From the NCBI GenBank assembly GCA_045613765.1, contig JAZLBO010000005.1:6109-70108 (forward strand): a DNA stretch of 64,000 bases, given 5' to 3'. The notes beneath the pieces were generated by a model, which made no database searches, was not told the DNA's origin, and worked only from the letters and a program-made list of their open reading frames with translations. Numbering within the stretch: position 1 is the stretch's first letter; the number at the start of each line of letters is the position of its first letter. Positions 16,696-28,300 of this stretch are shown in pieces. Source of the stretch: RGIG4097 sp045613765 (lineage in GTDB: Bacteria; Bacillota; Clostridia; Christensenellales; CAG-917). The position numbers were made by a program, and so were the translations under genes.

Positions 16696-17664
16696 ATGAG
16701 AAAATGGTGTATTGACAACGAAAACCAAATAAAACTTGTAGAAAACCTTGTCACTCGTGGAGAAGACGAAGTCAAAGTGAAGATGAGCAAAGTTGCTTTG
16801 AGCGCAGATGACATTGTCCACTTTTACAGTGATGGCGAGCATATCGTCCCCGGACACAGTGGCGTGGCATACGTCAGTGAAGCAGACGAATCTCTTGGTT
16901 TTAGACTTGGCTCACGAGTTATTGTCAGCCCCTTCATCAAAGGGGAAAAGTTTGGCGTTGAAAAAATTGACGTTCTCGGCGTAAACAAAGACGGTCTTTT
17001 GGTTGACTTTGTGTCCCTTCCTGCTGAAAACGTCTATTCAATCCCCGACGGCATAAGTGATGACGAAGCGGTTTTCACAGATTATGTGGCATTGGGCAGC
17101 AATATTATTGAAAGTATGGACTGCCAAAAGGGCGACTATATCTTGATTTCAAGCGCATCAACTGTTGGCCTTATCCTTGCACAAATCGCAATATACTATC
17201 AACTTGTGCCAATACTTGTGGATATCAATGGCGACAATCTCAAATTGGCTCAAAAATGGGGCGTATATTACACGTTGAACCCTATGTTTGACAATCTTGA
17301 AAGACGCGTGGAAGAAATCACAGGTGGCAGAATGTGTGAATTTGCCGTTTTCACAGGGGATAGCGTGGCATTTGCCAATATTGCACGCCTTGTGAAAGAA
17401 AATGGTGTTGTCATAGTGTCGGGATATTCTTCACACAAAAAGCATCAACTTGATATGAATATTATCCTTGAAAAGAAGTTGACGGTGAAAGGTGTTGCAC
17501 ACGGCTATGGCGAAATGAGTTCTGCAATCAACCTTCTTGCCAACAAAATCATTAAAATAGACGGAGTCATCACAGAAAAAGTTTATTTTGAAGATGTGCC
17601 CACAATGATTGAAAAATGTGTGGAATATCCTTATCAGTATAACAATATTCTCGTCGAAATCTAA
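16696..17664 (+). CDS. MDR (alcohol dehydrogenase-like) oxidoreductase, apparently without catalytic zinc
   Basis: 322 residues with GroES-like N-terminal and Rossmann C-terminal parts: PGHSGVAYVSEADESLGFRLGSRVIVSP corresponds to the GHE...G..V..GDRV segment, and YILISSASTVGLILAQIA to the NAD(P) fold. The usual catalytic-zinc ligands are missing: GHE is GHS and no Cys occupies the standard first-ligand position. It may be a zinc-independent reductase or a non-catalytic relative. Genes of this type often follow rng in Clostridia. The promoter at 16658-16686 places the transcription start almost on the ATG. The repeat element R1 begins directly after its stop codon. Confidence 0.75.
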   Translation: MRKWCIDNENQIKLVENLVTRGEDEVKVKMSKVALSADDIVHFYSDGEHIVPGHSGVAYVSEADESLGFRLGSRVIVSPFIKGEKFGVEKIDVLGVNKDGLLVDFVSLPAENVYSIPDGISDDEAVFTDYVALGSNIIESMDCQKGDYILISSASTVGLILAQIAIYYQLVPILVDINGDNLKLAQKWGVYYTLNPMFDNLERRVEEITGGRMCEFAVFTGDSVAFANIARLVKENGVVIVSGYSSHKKHQLDMNIILEKKLTVKGVAHGYGEMSSAINLLANKIIKIDGVITEKVYFEDVPTMIEKCVEYPYQYNNILVEI

Positions 17665-17790
17665 AAAACACGCTATTGAGCGTCTAATTTTGTCAAGCCC
17701 CTTATAGCCCACCCTCATGTACGCCAAGTACACTACGGTCGGTCTATAAGGGGCTTTTCGCATTATACATCTCAATATCGTGTTTTTTTT
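17665..17790 (+). repeat. Nested-hairpin element R1 (cluster A)
   Basis: Begins at the base after the MDR stop codon. Outer arms AACACGCTATTGAG (17667-17680) and CTCAATATCGTGTT (17771-17784) pair except for one C-T mismatch. Inner arms AGCCCCTTATAG (17696-17707) and CTATAAGGGGCT (17744-17755) pair perfectly. The apex is TGTAC-gccaa-GTACA. T-rich sequence after both right arms suggests terminator activity. Confidence 0.85.
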
Positions 17791-17792
17791 GC

Positions 17793-17968
17793 AGGCGCAC
17801 TATTTGGCGAATAATTTTGGACGCGATTGACGGCAAAGCCGTAGCAATGCGCTATTCCGTCACTTCGTTCCTTACAACTACAAATCCCACGAGCAGTCAC
17901 GTACGGAAAGTACGCTCCTGTCCGTGGGATTTTTGTTTCCTCATTCTTCATCCAAATATTGCGTTTTT
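17793..17968 (+). repeat. Nested-hairpin element R2 (cluster A) with internal insertion
   Basis: Outer arms CGCACTATTTGG (17796-17807) and CCAAATATTGCG (17952-17963); inner arms AAATCCCACG (17882-17891) and CGTGGGATTT (17923-17932); apex CGTAC-ggaaa-GTACG. Relative to element R4 it carries about 60 extra bases in the left spacer (about 17820-17879), themselves with the inverted repeat TGACGG (17828-17833)/CCGTCA (17857-17862). Confidence 0.8.
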
Positions 17969-18138
17969 ATGCACTCTATATTATGGTGGACAGCAGTCAT
18001 GTACGCCAAGTACACTGCGGACTGATAAAAAAGTGCCTTTCTTGTTCTTCATCTAAATATCGCAGTTTTTGCAAAACTACGTTATCATACAGTTTATAAT
18101 GGGCTTTTCGCATTATACATCTCAATATCGCGTTTTAT
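17969..18138 (+). repeat. Degenerate element R3 plus a solo right end (cluster A)
   Basis: R3 (17969 to about 18080) keeps the apex TGTAC-gccaa-GTACA (18000-18014), flanking CAGTC/GACTG and a right end CTAAATATCGC, but its left outer arm is eroded. 18096-18138 repeats only the right half of R1 (TTTTCGCATTATACATCTCA ...). From 18139 to 18224 I see only AT-rich sequence with a 12-bp palindrome GAATTGCAATTC (18160-18171). Confidence 0.65.
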
Positions 18139-18224
18139 GAATATTTACATATTAATAAAGAATTGCAATTCATTTATTTTCACAAATGTTCAATCTTCAC
18201 CATTACCATTTCACTAAAATAAAA

Positions 18225-18250
18225 AGCACTCGGTTCGAGTGCTTTTTTTG
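18225..18250 (-). terminator. Intrinsic terminator of the DUF4364 gene (bidirectional)
   Basis: AGCACTCG (18225-18232) and CGAGTGCT (18236-18243) around GTT. The plus strand follows with T7 and the minus strand with T5. It lies between cluster A and the convergent DUF4364 gene. Confidence 0.9.
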
Positions 18251-18251
18251 T

Positions 18252-18791
18252 TTAATCTAAAAGTGTGTCGTGGATCAGGGCATAGGTTTGTGATGCTTTG
18301 TCCACCCAACTCTTATACAAGAATTTGGCAAGTTGGCGTGTGGCGACAACAAGTTTCAATTCCATGAGAGTAGTGCTTTCGTTGTTGATCTTCATGATGA
18401 CCGTGTATGTGCCGTCTGCATTTTTTGAGTAGTCGCAGAAATATGATTGGCGCTTTTTGAAGCGCATACGATTATCACGAGCGTATGCAGTGATTGCATC
18501 ACGGATTGAAGATGGAATACGTGTGAAGAACAATGCAAGACAACTGATGCCGTCTTGAGTGATGTTCAAGCAATCGCTCTTGGGCACTCTATAGACGAGA
18601 TTGGTGTCAATCAGTTCCAAAAGATACTGCTTGCATTCCATATATGAGAGCCAATCGTTTTCAGAAGAGCATACGTCAAGGACGGTGGCTTCCGTAAGAG
18701 GAATTGCCATCTTCTCAAACATAAACAAAATCACAAGTTTTTGGATTTTGCTATCCATAGCCATTGGGTTTTTGGGGTTGAGATTGTCCAA
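18252..18791 (-). CDS. DUF4364 family protein
   Basis: About 179 residues. The segment DSKIQKLVILFMFEKMAIPLTEATVLDVCS, with NDWLSYMECKQYLLELIDTNLV, matches the winged-helix-like N-terminus of DUF4364, a conserved Clostridia family thought to bind DNA; the C-terminal half (ATRQLAKFLYKSWVDKASQTY) is helical. The best ribosome-binding site, AAGGAG, lies 9 nt before TTG 18791, giving an extra LDNLNPKNP before MAMDSK; ATG 18764 is the conservative alternative. The open frame further upstream is AT-rich noise. Regulatory targets are unknown. Confidence 0.82.
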   Translation of the reverse strand: MDNLNPKNPMAMDSKIQKLVILFMFEKMAIPLTEATVLDVCSSENDWLSYMECKQYLLELIDTNLVYRVPKSDCLNITQDGISCLALFFTRIPSSIRDAITAYARDNRMRFKKRQSYFCDYSKNADGTYTVIMKINNESTTLMELKLVVATRQLAKFLYKSWVDKASQTYALIHDTLLD

Positions 18792-18820
18792 AATGTTGCG
18801 CTCCTTTTTGTTGTGTAAGG

Positions 18821-18850
18821 ATTGTACCACGATGAGCAAAAGAAATCCAA
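18821..18850 (-). promoter_or_regulatory. Promoter of the DUF4364 gene
   Basis: On the minus strand TTGGAT (18850-18845), an 18-bp spacer and TACAAT (18826-18821), about 30 nt before the likely TTG start. Between 18851 and 19130 the sequence is very AT-rich with no supported gene; it contains one short inverted repeat, AAGACA-tg-TGTCTT, near 18918-18931. Confidence 0.6.
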
Positions 18851-19130
18851 TATTTTTAGACAAATTTTTCAAAAAGGCAAAATATAGTGGCATAGATATT
18901 TTTAGGCACAAGAGAAGACATGTGTCTTGTAAAATTTTTATGAAAATAAATTTTTGTAAAATCTGCCAGTTTTTCACAGGGAAGGCAAAATTAGTAAAAA
19001 CAAAATCAAATGGGTTAGATTGCCGAAAAATCAATATAATAGCAAATTTTTTTAGTGAATTTTGTTTGAAAATTGTTGTGGAAAAAATCTTGCAAAATTT
19101 GTTGAGAAATCATCAAATGGAATTTGGGGG

Positions 19131-19312
19131 TTGACTTTATAAGTTGAAAGGTATAATATATTTTCGTATATTATCCGTATATGCGTGCGTATATATGTGA
19201 AAGCGCAGGCGAGCGAGCATAGTTTTGCACCATGGTGCGCAAGGGGGACTCGCAGTTGTACGGAAATCAATATGTACTCAAAATGTCTATTTGACGGAAT
19301 AGAGGTGAAATT
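19131..19312 (+). promoter_or_regulatory. Promoter and structured leader of the giant surface-protein gene
   Basis: TTGACT (19131-19136) is followed by overlapping -10 candidates TATAAT (19152) and TAATAT (19154, 17-bp spacing). The region just downstream has three CGTATAT motifs (19166-19200). The leader of about 145 nt contains the 12-bp palindrome GCACCATGGTGC and enclosing GCGAG/CTCGC arms, so it can fold into a two-tier hairpin. GAGGTG lies 6 nt before ATG 19313. I could not match the fold to a known riboswitch. Confidence 0.5.
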
Positions 19313-22300
19313 ATGAAAGCAAAACAAAACGCAATCAAAATCGCAAGAACAGTGCTTGTTGCACTGACATTTATTTTGGCATTTGCGATTATCATTGCAA
19401 CTCCCATCGAAAGCTCAACCGAAGTTGCCTTTGCAGACATCGACTCTCAAATTGGTACGGCAGTCGGCATTTACGGCAACTCAGGCGAGTTGACTGCAGA
19501 CAAGTACGGCACAGGTTTCCCCGGAAGTGGAAGTAATGTGACGGTATGGTCACACAATGAAACTTTTAGCAACGTTAAGTTCTCATCATCCAACGTTAGT
19601 GCGTGTTCTGCAAACACAACGAAGCCTATTGTGATTGAAACGAGAACGGGTGAATTTAAGTTTGCAAAAAACGGCAATGATAACGATCCTCCTCTTGTTG
19701 GTGACGGATATCAAGTTTACGCAGTTGTCAACTATCAATTGAGTCCCTTCTTGAAGACGATGATCTCCAACACCAACGCAACCGTTCAGTTCACGGGTTT
19801 TTCTGCGGTGTTTGAAAGAGCAAGTGGTAGTGAGTCATCATATAGAGTGTTTGCTTCATCAGCCCCTGTGGCCGCTGCGTCATGTGGTGTTGATGACGAC
19901 GTCACAAAAACAGGCTTTACTAAGAGCGGCAGCAAGAACTGGACAATCACAAATACAAGTGCCATTACACTTGCATCAAGCCACAACGTAATTGCAATGG
20001 CATTTGAAATCGGCGGTGGTACTGATGGCGATTATCCTACAGGATATATTCACGACATCAAACTTTCTTTCAAGATAACCATCACACAAGCAGACTATTC
20101 AGGCACTGTCATCAACGATGGCGAAGCACCTATTTTGCAATCAGTTGATAGCAAATCACCTTTCCGTACAGACAATACAATAAATTCAGGTTGGAATTAC
20201 TATCCCAACGATATTACAACAAGCATTGACGAGCAAGTTGCAGGAATCTACAACAACAATCTTGACAAAGTTGATGCCAACAACAACGTCTATCTCCACA
20301 GTTTTGTCAATGCAAAGACAGATGGAAAGACAACCAGTGGTGTCACCTATTACAAGGAATTGAATGAAACCTTCGTTGACCAATATAGTTACGGCTCATC
20401 AACGGTCAAAACTGCAGACGGCAACGGACAAAAATGGTATGCATCAGGCATCAAGAGTGTCAAAGTAGGCGACAGCTATCTTGGACACAATACAGACAAC
20501 GGACTTTGGGCATTTGACCAAGAAGGCAAATCAACTGCACTTAAAGAAATCAAGGTTGAGGGCGTCACTGTCGGTTGGGGACGTGTTTATGCATATCATA
20601 GAAGTAAAATTCAAGTCCAATTGTATTTTGCAAAGAATGTAGACCTTTCAATCACGGTCACTGACTACGGCGGAATGCAAGTGACAAAGACCATCAGTGT
20701 CAAGGGTATTGACCTTGATGATCCCAGCGCAATGGAAACAATCGTTGCAGATAGCAAAGATTTCTTCTTGGCAGCAAGCGATTATGTTGACGTTGCAAGC
20801 TATGACAATATCAAGTGGACACACACATCAAGTGTCAACTTCGAATTCAACGAAGACAATACAGAGCAAATGGCAGGCCACACACCTTATATGTGGTTCT
20901 ATTCAGTCATGAAGGCAGACAACCCTGCAGATTTGTTTGAATCACTTTGGGATAGAGACCTTTTGATGAATAAATTGCCTTTTGCAATCAATACGTTGGC
21001 ATTTACATACGACTTTACAACTGGTCTTGCCAATGGGGAAATTGGCAACCAAAACGGTGACATAGTGGCAACAGGCTCTGGCTACTACCTGTTCTCATTC
21101 TACAAGATGGATATGTCTGGTAGATTTGATGAAACAACAGGCGTCATTTCCTACTATGTCAAGGTGGACTATGAGGCTGCATACCACACCCTTGACAAAT
21201 CATCAAACGGCGTAAGCCTTGACAACCCCGATTGGGCAGCAGGGGATGCACTTGTCATCACATTGACACAAGACAAACCCAACATCTCTGGCAATACACT
21301 CACATTTATCACACTTGACGAAGGTGATATGGAAGTGACACAAAATATCTTTGTCAAAGATGGCATGCTTTACACCCTTGATGAAAACGGCGCAATCGTA
21401 TATGCAGTGGATGGCAGAGTTGTAATCCACTCAGGTGGCAGAACTGTATATGTTGAATACACCCTCAACGCAGAAAATAAAGCAGTGTGGACAATCACAT
21501 TTGCAAGCGAAATCTTAAAGCAAGAACAAGGCAAGGACATTTTTGTCAACTACAATTACGTCAGCACCTTTGAAATTGCAACAGGCGTTGATCTTGAAAA
21601 CGAAAACCTTATCACATACATAGATAATGGCGAAACAGTTGTCACAAACGGTGTTGAACACGGCAAGTGGCAATATAAGCAAGGTGGCAAGTACATCGCA
21701 GGCGTGCATATTCGCGCAGACAGAAACGCACCTATCGCACCCAACTTTATGAATAGTGACGCTCTTGAAGAAGAATACATCTTTGAAATGAGCGAATTTG
21801 TAATCCCTTCAGTTGCAGAAAGAACTTGGTACACAAGTGGCTGGACGTTCCCCGGACAATTTGACTTCTCCGACGATTTGGCAGCAGACTTTGGTGGAGA
21901 CATCAAAGTGTACTATGCAATGAAGAACGTTGTCACAGAGGCAGACTTTGAAAATATCGAAAGATTTGCTCGTGACTACGAAGGTGGCTACGACAATATC
22001 ACATCATACGGATTTGACCTTGCAGAAAGTTATAAGGCAAACGAACTTGACGATCTCAATGCATTGAACCTTGCTCTTGACAGCAAACTCGGTGCAGGTA
22101 TGAGAGTAATCTTCTTCTGGACAGCTGACCAAGCAGGAAACAGAAGTGCACTCAACAAGTATTACATACTTGCAGATGCAACAACCTACTATGTGACAGG
22201 TCGTATTGACAATGGCATCTTTGATGGACAAACAGACGTCACAATGGTAAGTGGTGGCTCAAAGACAGCAGTCAAACGTGGTCAAAGCGCAGTGATTGAA

Positions 22301-25300
22301 TATGCAATCAGTGATGACAGTGCTTACGTTCCTTACAAGTTCATGATGAACAATGGTGGCGAAGAACTTGCAACCCTTTGGGTTACAGACAATCCCACAT
22401 CAAAGGACGTCAGTTATGACCAAGCACCCGTTTCAGTGTCTGGCACAACCTTGACATTGGTCATGGATGATGAAAATCTTGGCCAACTTCAAACACAATC
22501 TGGACAAGCACTTGACGTTTACTTCGTATTCCGTGAATATGTTGAAATTTCAGTGCTCAACAATTCAGTGTACTATGAAGGCGCACCCACAACAGTGCCT
22601 TACACAATCTCAAACGAAAACGCAAAACCCTACGTTGAATACAACTTTGAAGGTTTTGAAACAAACGTACGTCCTACAAACGTTGGCGAATATTCATTTA
22701 CAATGCACATTGACTCAGATAGTTACATCACTGATGCACCTGTGGCAATGGAATATTTCATCAACAAGAGAAGTCTTTCAATCGTAATCAACTCAACAAC
22801 AGGTCGCTATGGCGATGGTCAATCATTTGGTTATACAGTCAATGGTCTTGTTGGCGCAGATCTCGAAGCATGGGATCCTGCAACTTACACCTTCACAGCA
22901 GAATCTGGTCTTGCGCTTCCTTCAGTTGCAGAGTGGATTATGATGGACGGCGTGTCAGTTGACGGCAACGATTTCAGTGATTACAACGTTGGTTCATATA
23001 GACTTTCATTTAACCTTGAAGTATCCAACGGATATCTCTCAGACAACTATGCATTGCCCACACTTACAGAAGCAAGACACATTATTTCTCAAAGAGAAAT
23101 CGTTGTTTCTGCAGTTAACGGCACAAAGGTCTATGGCGACAACGATGGCAACATCAACTTCACAGTTGACTTGACATCACTCCCCCAAGGCATTGACAGT
23201 ACAAATATCACTGACATCATCAAAAATGCTCAAGTGGTAAGTGCAGATGGCAACATCATCACATTGACGGGTGACGCTCTCATTTCAAGAAATGCAGGGG
23301 AAGACGTTGGCGAATATAGTTATAAAGCAACCTCATCATCTTTTGACACAGACACAAACTACAAAGTTGTTGTTGACGTACAAGGCAAGGTGTTCACAAT
23401 CACAAAGAGAACAGTGGTTGTCACCCCCAATAGTGGTCAAGAATTTGCTTACAACGAAGAAAACAACTACAACGTCGGCTACGCCCTTGATGATTATCGT
23501 TTTGCAGATGCACTTGTTGCAGTGTGGAACTTTACACAAAGTGGCGACGTGACAGAAGAAAACGGATTTGAACAAATCACACTCATTGTCGGTGGTGTTT
23601 TGAGTTCAAACAACACAAACGTTGAGTTTGTCCTTACAGACGGTGTTGTCATCACAGTCAAGAAAGCAGTTGACGGCAACGTGACAATCGTCATCACAAA
23701 GGACGGCGCATCATACAAAGTCTATGACGGCAACAACACACTTGACAAGGTTGTCATCACAGGCGCAGACGGACAAGGCTTTGCCTACGCAGTGACAGGT
23801 GGCGAACTTCCTCAAAACTTCCGTATTGAGTTTACACCTGCAATCGACGGTGTCAACGTTGGCAACTATATGGCAATGATTGACGAAGTCAAAGTCTATG
23901 ATGGCGACACAGATGTCAGCAGTGAATATACAGTGTTTGTTGAATCATACACAGTGTCAATCACACCTGCAACAATCTCAGTCCGTCCCACATTTGCATC
24001 AACAGAAAAGATCTATGGCGACATGGATACAGCCTACGGCTTTGGCTACGAAATCAATGCAAACGGATTTGATAATATTGACTTTGCATCAGTGGTTTCC
24101 GGCTCATTTGTGAGAGCAATCTATCACGGAGCAGAAGTTGTTGGCTACGGCGAAAGATATGACGGCGTTTCAAATGCAGACGGCACATACGAAAAGAACG
24201 GTGTTCAATATCGTTATGGTGTTGCAGTTGGCAACGTCTTTACATCATCAAATGCAAACTTCACAGTTGTGGTTGAAGACCTTGAAGGATACGTCCTTGT
24301 CATCAACCCCAAGACAATCGACTTCAGCACAGTTGACACAAGCAAACTTTACGCAAATGACAAAGTCTTCAACAATTCACCCGTTGCAGTCTTTGGCGAA
24401 GGCGAAAAGGAATTGATGTTTGACATTGCAAGTCAACTTGTACGTCTTGAAGATAATGTGTATGTTGACTTTACAGCACTCTTTACAGACTACACCGAAG
24501 GCGACAACAAGACAGTCATCTTCTCGGATTTCGTCCTTGTAGGAGAAGACAGTGCAAACTACGTTCTCGTCGGCATTGAAGTTGAATTTGAAGTCACTTC
24601 AACAAGAGAAGGCAATCCCATCAAGATCACAAGCAAGGCACTTGTCATTGAAAAGAGATACTTCAACATTACAAAGGTCTATGACGGCACTTCAATCATC
24701 AGTGAAGAACATATCGTCATTGACAGTGAATGTATGCTCAGTGGTGTGGAATTCTACATTGCAAATCCCATCTCATTTAATGGCGCAAACGTCACAAACA
24801 ACTTTGCAACAGACCTTGTCCTTATCTTCGTTGGCATTGATGAAAGCACATTTATCATTGACGAAGGCTCACGTGAGTACATCTCAATTGAAAGCGAAGG
24901 TTTGAAACTTTCACTCTCACTTGTTCCCGGAACAATCACTGCAAAGGAAATCGCACTTGGCGACTTTGCAAACATCAACGCAGTTGATCGTATCTACAAC
25001 GGCAAAGACACAGTTGATATGACATTTGACATCAACAACAACGTCTTTGGCGAAGGCGACAACCTTGCAGACCTTGGCATCAAACTTGTTGCAACAGCAA
25101 GTGATGCAAACGTCGGCACAAAGGCAGTCACAATCAATGACATAGTCATTGGCAGTGCAAACTACAAGGTCAATTTCACAGCACAAGAACTTTCAAACCT
25201 TGCAAATGCAAGAGTGGAAATTGCAAGAGCACAAGTTGAACTCAACGTTCAATACAACCAAGACAAAGAATACAATGGCAGACTCAACGCACTTCTTACA

Positions 25301-28300
25301 AAGGTTGACGGTGCATATCCTGCAGACATTGTCAAGGGCGACGGCTATGCCTTCCGTTTGATTTCAAACGTTGATATGGACGGCAATGCTTGGGCAAATG
25401 AAATTGGCACAATCACATGGGACTTTGATGCAGTCAACTTCTATTACACAATCGACGGACAAGTCAACGGCAGCGTTGCATTTGTAGATGGCGAAGTGGT
25501 TGATCACAACGTCAAAGTCAGTGGACTTGCACTTTCTTCAACAAATCCTCAAGCACTCAACAACTATGAAATAGTTGCTTATGCTTGGAACGATACTCTC
25601 GGTCAATACGAAGTGATGAATATCGCTCTTGCAGAAGGCACACTTGCAGACTTTGAATGTCTTGCAGTTGCACCTATGGCAAGAAAGGTCATCACAGCAA
25701 ACAACAGCATTACAGTCCTTCCCAAGATCTACGACGGAACAAAGACTGCTTACGCAACAGCAAACATCACAACAGAACTTGGTGTTGCAGCAGAAGACAC
25801 TGAATTTGTTGACTTCGCATTTGATGCACACTTTGACACCAAAGACGTTGGCAAGCAAAAGGTTTCATTGAGAATAATCGGCTTCGTCAACAAGGACAAT
25901 GCACCTGAAGACGTTGCATCAAACTATCTCATCAACAGTTCATCAGAGTGGATTGCAGAACAAAGCATCCTTCCTGCCCCTGTGCTTGTCACAGCAAACG
26001 TTGGCGAAAAGGTTTATGACGGAACAAATGCACTTGACGTTGCAAAGATCAAGTACACACTCACCGGTGTCTATCCTTCAGAAACAGACCTTTACGGTGT
26101 TGATGTCCTTGCAGGACATTACGACGATGCAAACGTCTTTGATGCAGATGGCAATATCTGTGATGTCAAGGGCGCAAAACTCTACGGCATTGCACTCCGC
26201 AACCTTTCAACGTCAAGAGTAAACTACTATCCCGTCTTTGCAAGTGCAGAAAAGATTGACGGACTCACAGAAATCGCAGAACTCGGCGCACTTCCTGCAG
26301 TTGATGAAAACGGCCAACCCGTTTACTACTATCAACTCAACACAGAAAACGTCTATGAACTCACACAAGCAGAGTTTGTTGAAGTGGCAGACAGCGTTGA
26401 TATGACCTACTTTATTGACACATACACACGTGCAGGCAAGGTCTATTATCTCTTCAGCGAAGGCGCAAACATCCAAGGCAAAACAACAAAGGCTCTCGCA
26501 GTTGACACAGATGCAGTTGGCAAGATCAATCAAAGAGAAGTCACAATGATCATTGAAGTGCTTGGCAAAGATGCCTTCAACAAAGTCTATGACGGCACAA
26601 ACATCTTTGGTGGCATTGTTGGTGTTGATTACAACATTGGCATGACCTCAGGATTTATTGGCACAGATGGCGAAAGCGTAAGCCTTGATCAAAACAAGTT
26701 CACAGTGGCATACACCACATCAAAAGCCGGTGTTGCAGAAGTTAGATTTGTCTTTGAAGATGGCGCACTTGCAAGTGCAGACGGCACAAACATCTATCTC
26801 AACTATACAGCATCAGGCGCAACATACGTCATCAAGGGTTCAATTAAGAAAGCAGAAATGAACGCAGTTCTTAATGCAATCAACGGAACTTACGGCGACG
26901 ACGTCAGCAAATATCAAGTTGTCATCAACTACTCAATCAACGTCGGTGGCGAAGAATATGCAGTCATCATTGATGGCACAAAGGGTTACATGGCAGTCAG
27001 TGACTACGCAGAAGCATACAATGCACTCTGGCTCTCACTTACTCTTGAAGAACAAAACGCAAGACGCTATAACCTTGTTGACGGTGTCTTTACAAAGGAC
27101 GAAAACGGCGAATACGTTGTCCTTCCCGACACGTTTGTTGAACCTTCAATGGTCACAAACGCAACAAAACAAGCAATCACTGGCACATACAAAGCAACTC
27201 TTGCCGGTGGCAATGCAACCAACTACAACTTCAACTTTAGATATTCCAAGTTTGTTGACGGCAACAGCACTTATGATGCAACTCTCGCAGAAAGTGAACT
27301 TGTCATTGGCAAGAAGACATTGAAAGTCAGTGCAGTCCGTGGCGATGGCGAATATAGTTATAAAGCAAACTATCTTGAAGGTCTTCCCACAATCGTGCTT
27401 TCATACTACGGCTTTGTCGGCAATGACGGCACAAACAAAATCACAGTCAGCGATGGAGCAGTGGCATTTAAGTTCTTCAACGGCACAGATTACGTTGATA
27501 TGCCCGAAAATCCTGTTCCTACAAGCGAACTTGAAGAAGGTCAATATTACGTTGCAGTTGTTGACACAACAAAACTCTCTGCATCAAACTATGACTTTGA
27601 AGTGGTTGGCGAAGCAAAACTTGAAATCGTAATGCCTGCAATCACAGGTGTCACAATCAAAGATACAACAGTCGCACACAACGGCTCTAATCAAGAAAGC
27701 AATATCGCAATCTCCGGCAACCTTACAGACATTGCAATCGAATATGAATACTATGTTGGTTCAGTGGCAGAAGAAAACCGTGTTGATGAAATCAAGAACG
27801 TTGGCACATACATTGTTGTTGCAAAACTTACAAAGACTGTTGGAGCATACACAACCACAACAACACTCACAAGCACAATGACAGTTGAAAAGTCCAATAT
27901 GTCAGTTGGCTTGACAACGGCAAAGTATGATTATCAAGATCGTGACTTTATTAAGGATATTAAAAATGCAATCTACAACAGTTTGAGAGGCGTTGCCAAC
28001 GCAGACAGAGATGCAGTCCTTAGAAGCCTTACAATCAACTTCTATGAAGTTGAAGAAGAAAATCAATACATTGTCAAGAAAGTTGAAGACGTTGGCGAAT
28101 ATATGGTGGAAGTCATCTTCACAGCACCTACAACAGTAGAAAGCGAAGAAGATATTATCCTTCAAAACTACAATGACTATTCATATACCTTCAACTTCAA
28201 GGTTATCCCTGCACCTATCGTCATCACAATCCTTGCAAGCGAAAACTCAATGATTGCTGAATTTGACGAAGAAGGCAAGATCATCCTTCCTGAAACACTC

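Noticed and set aside
17665..18138. CRISPR array
   Set aside because: Units differ in sequence, spacing is irregular, there are no unique spacers of fixed size and no cas genes.
18601..19134. 177-codon plus-strand frame opposite DUF4364 and the AT-rich gap
   Set aside because: No ribosome-binding site, Lys/Phe/Ile composition expected from AT-rich DNA, and it crosses a supported gene on the other strand.
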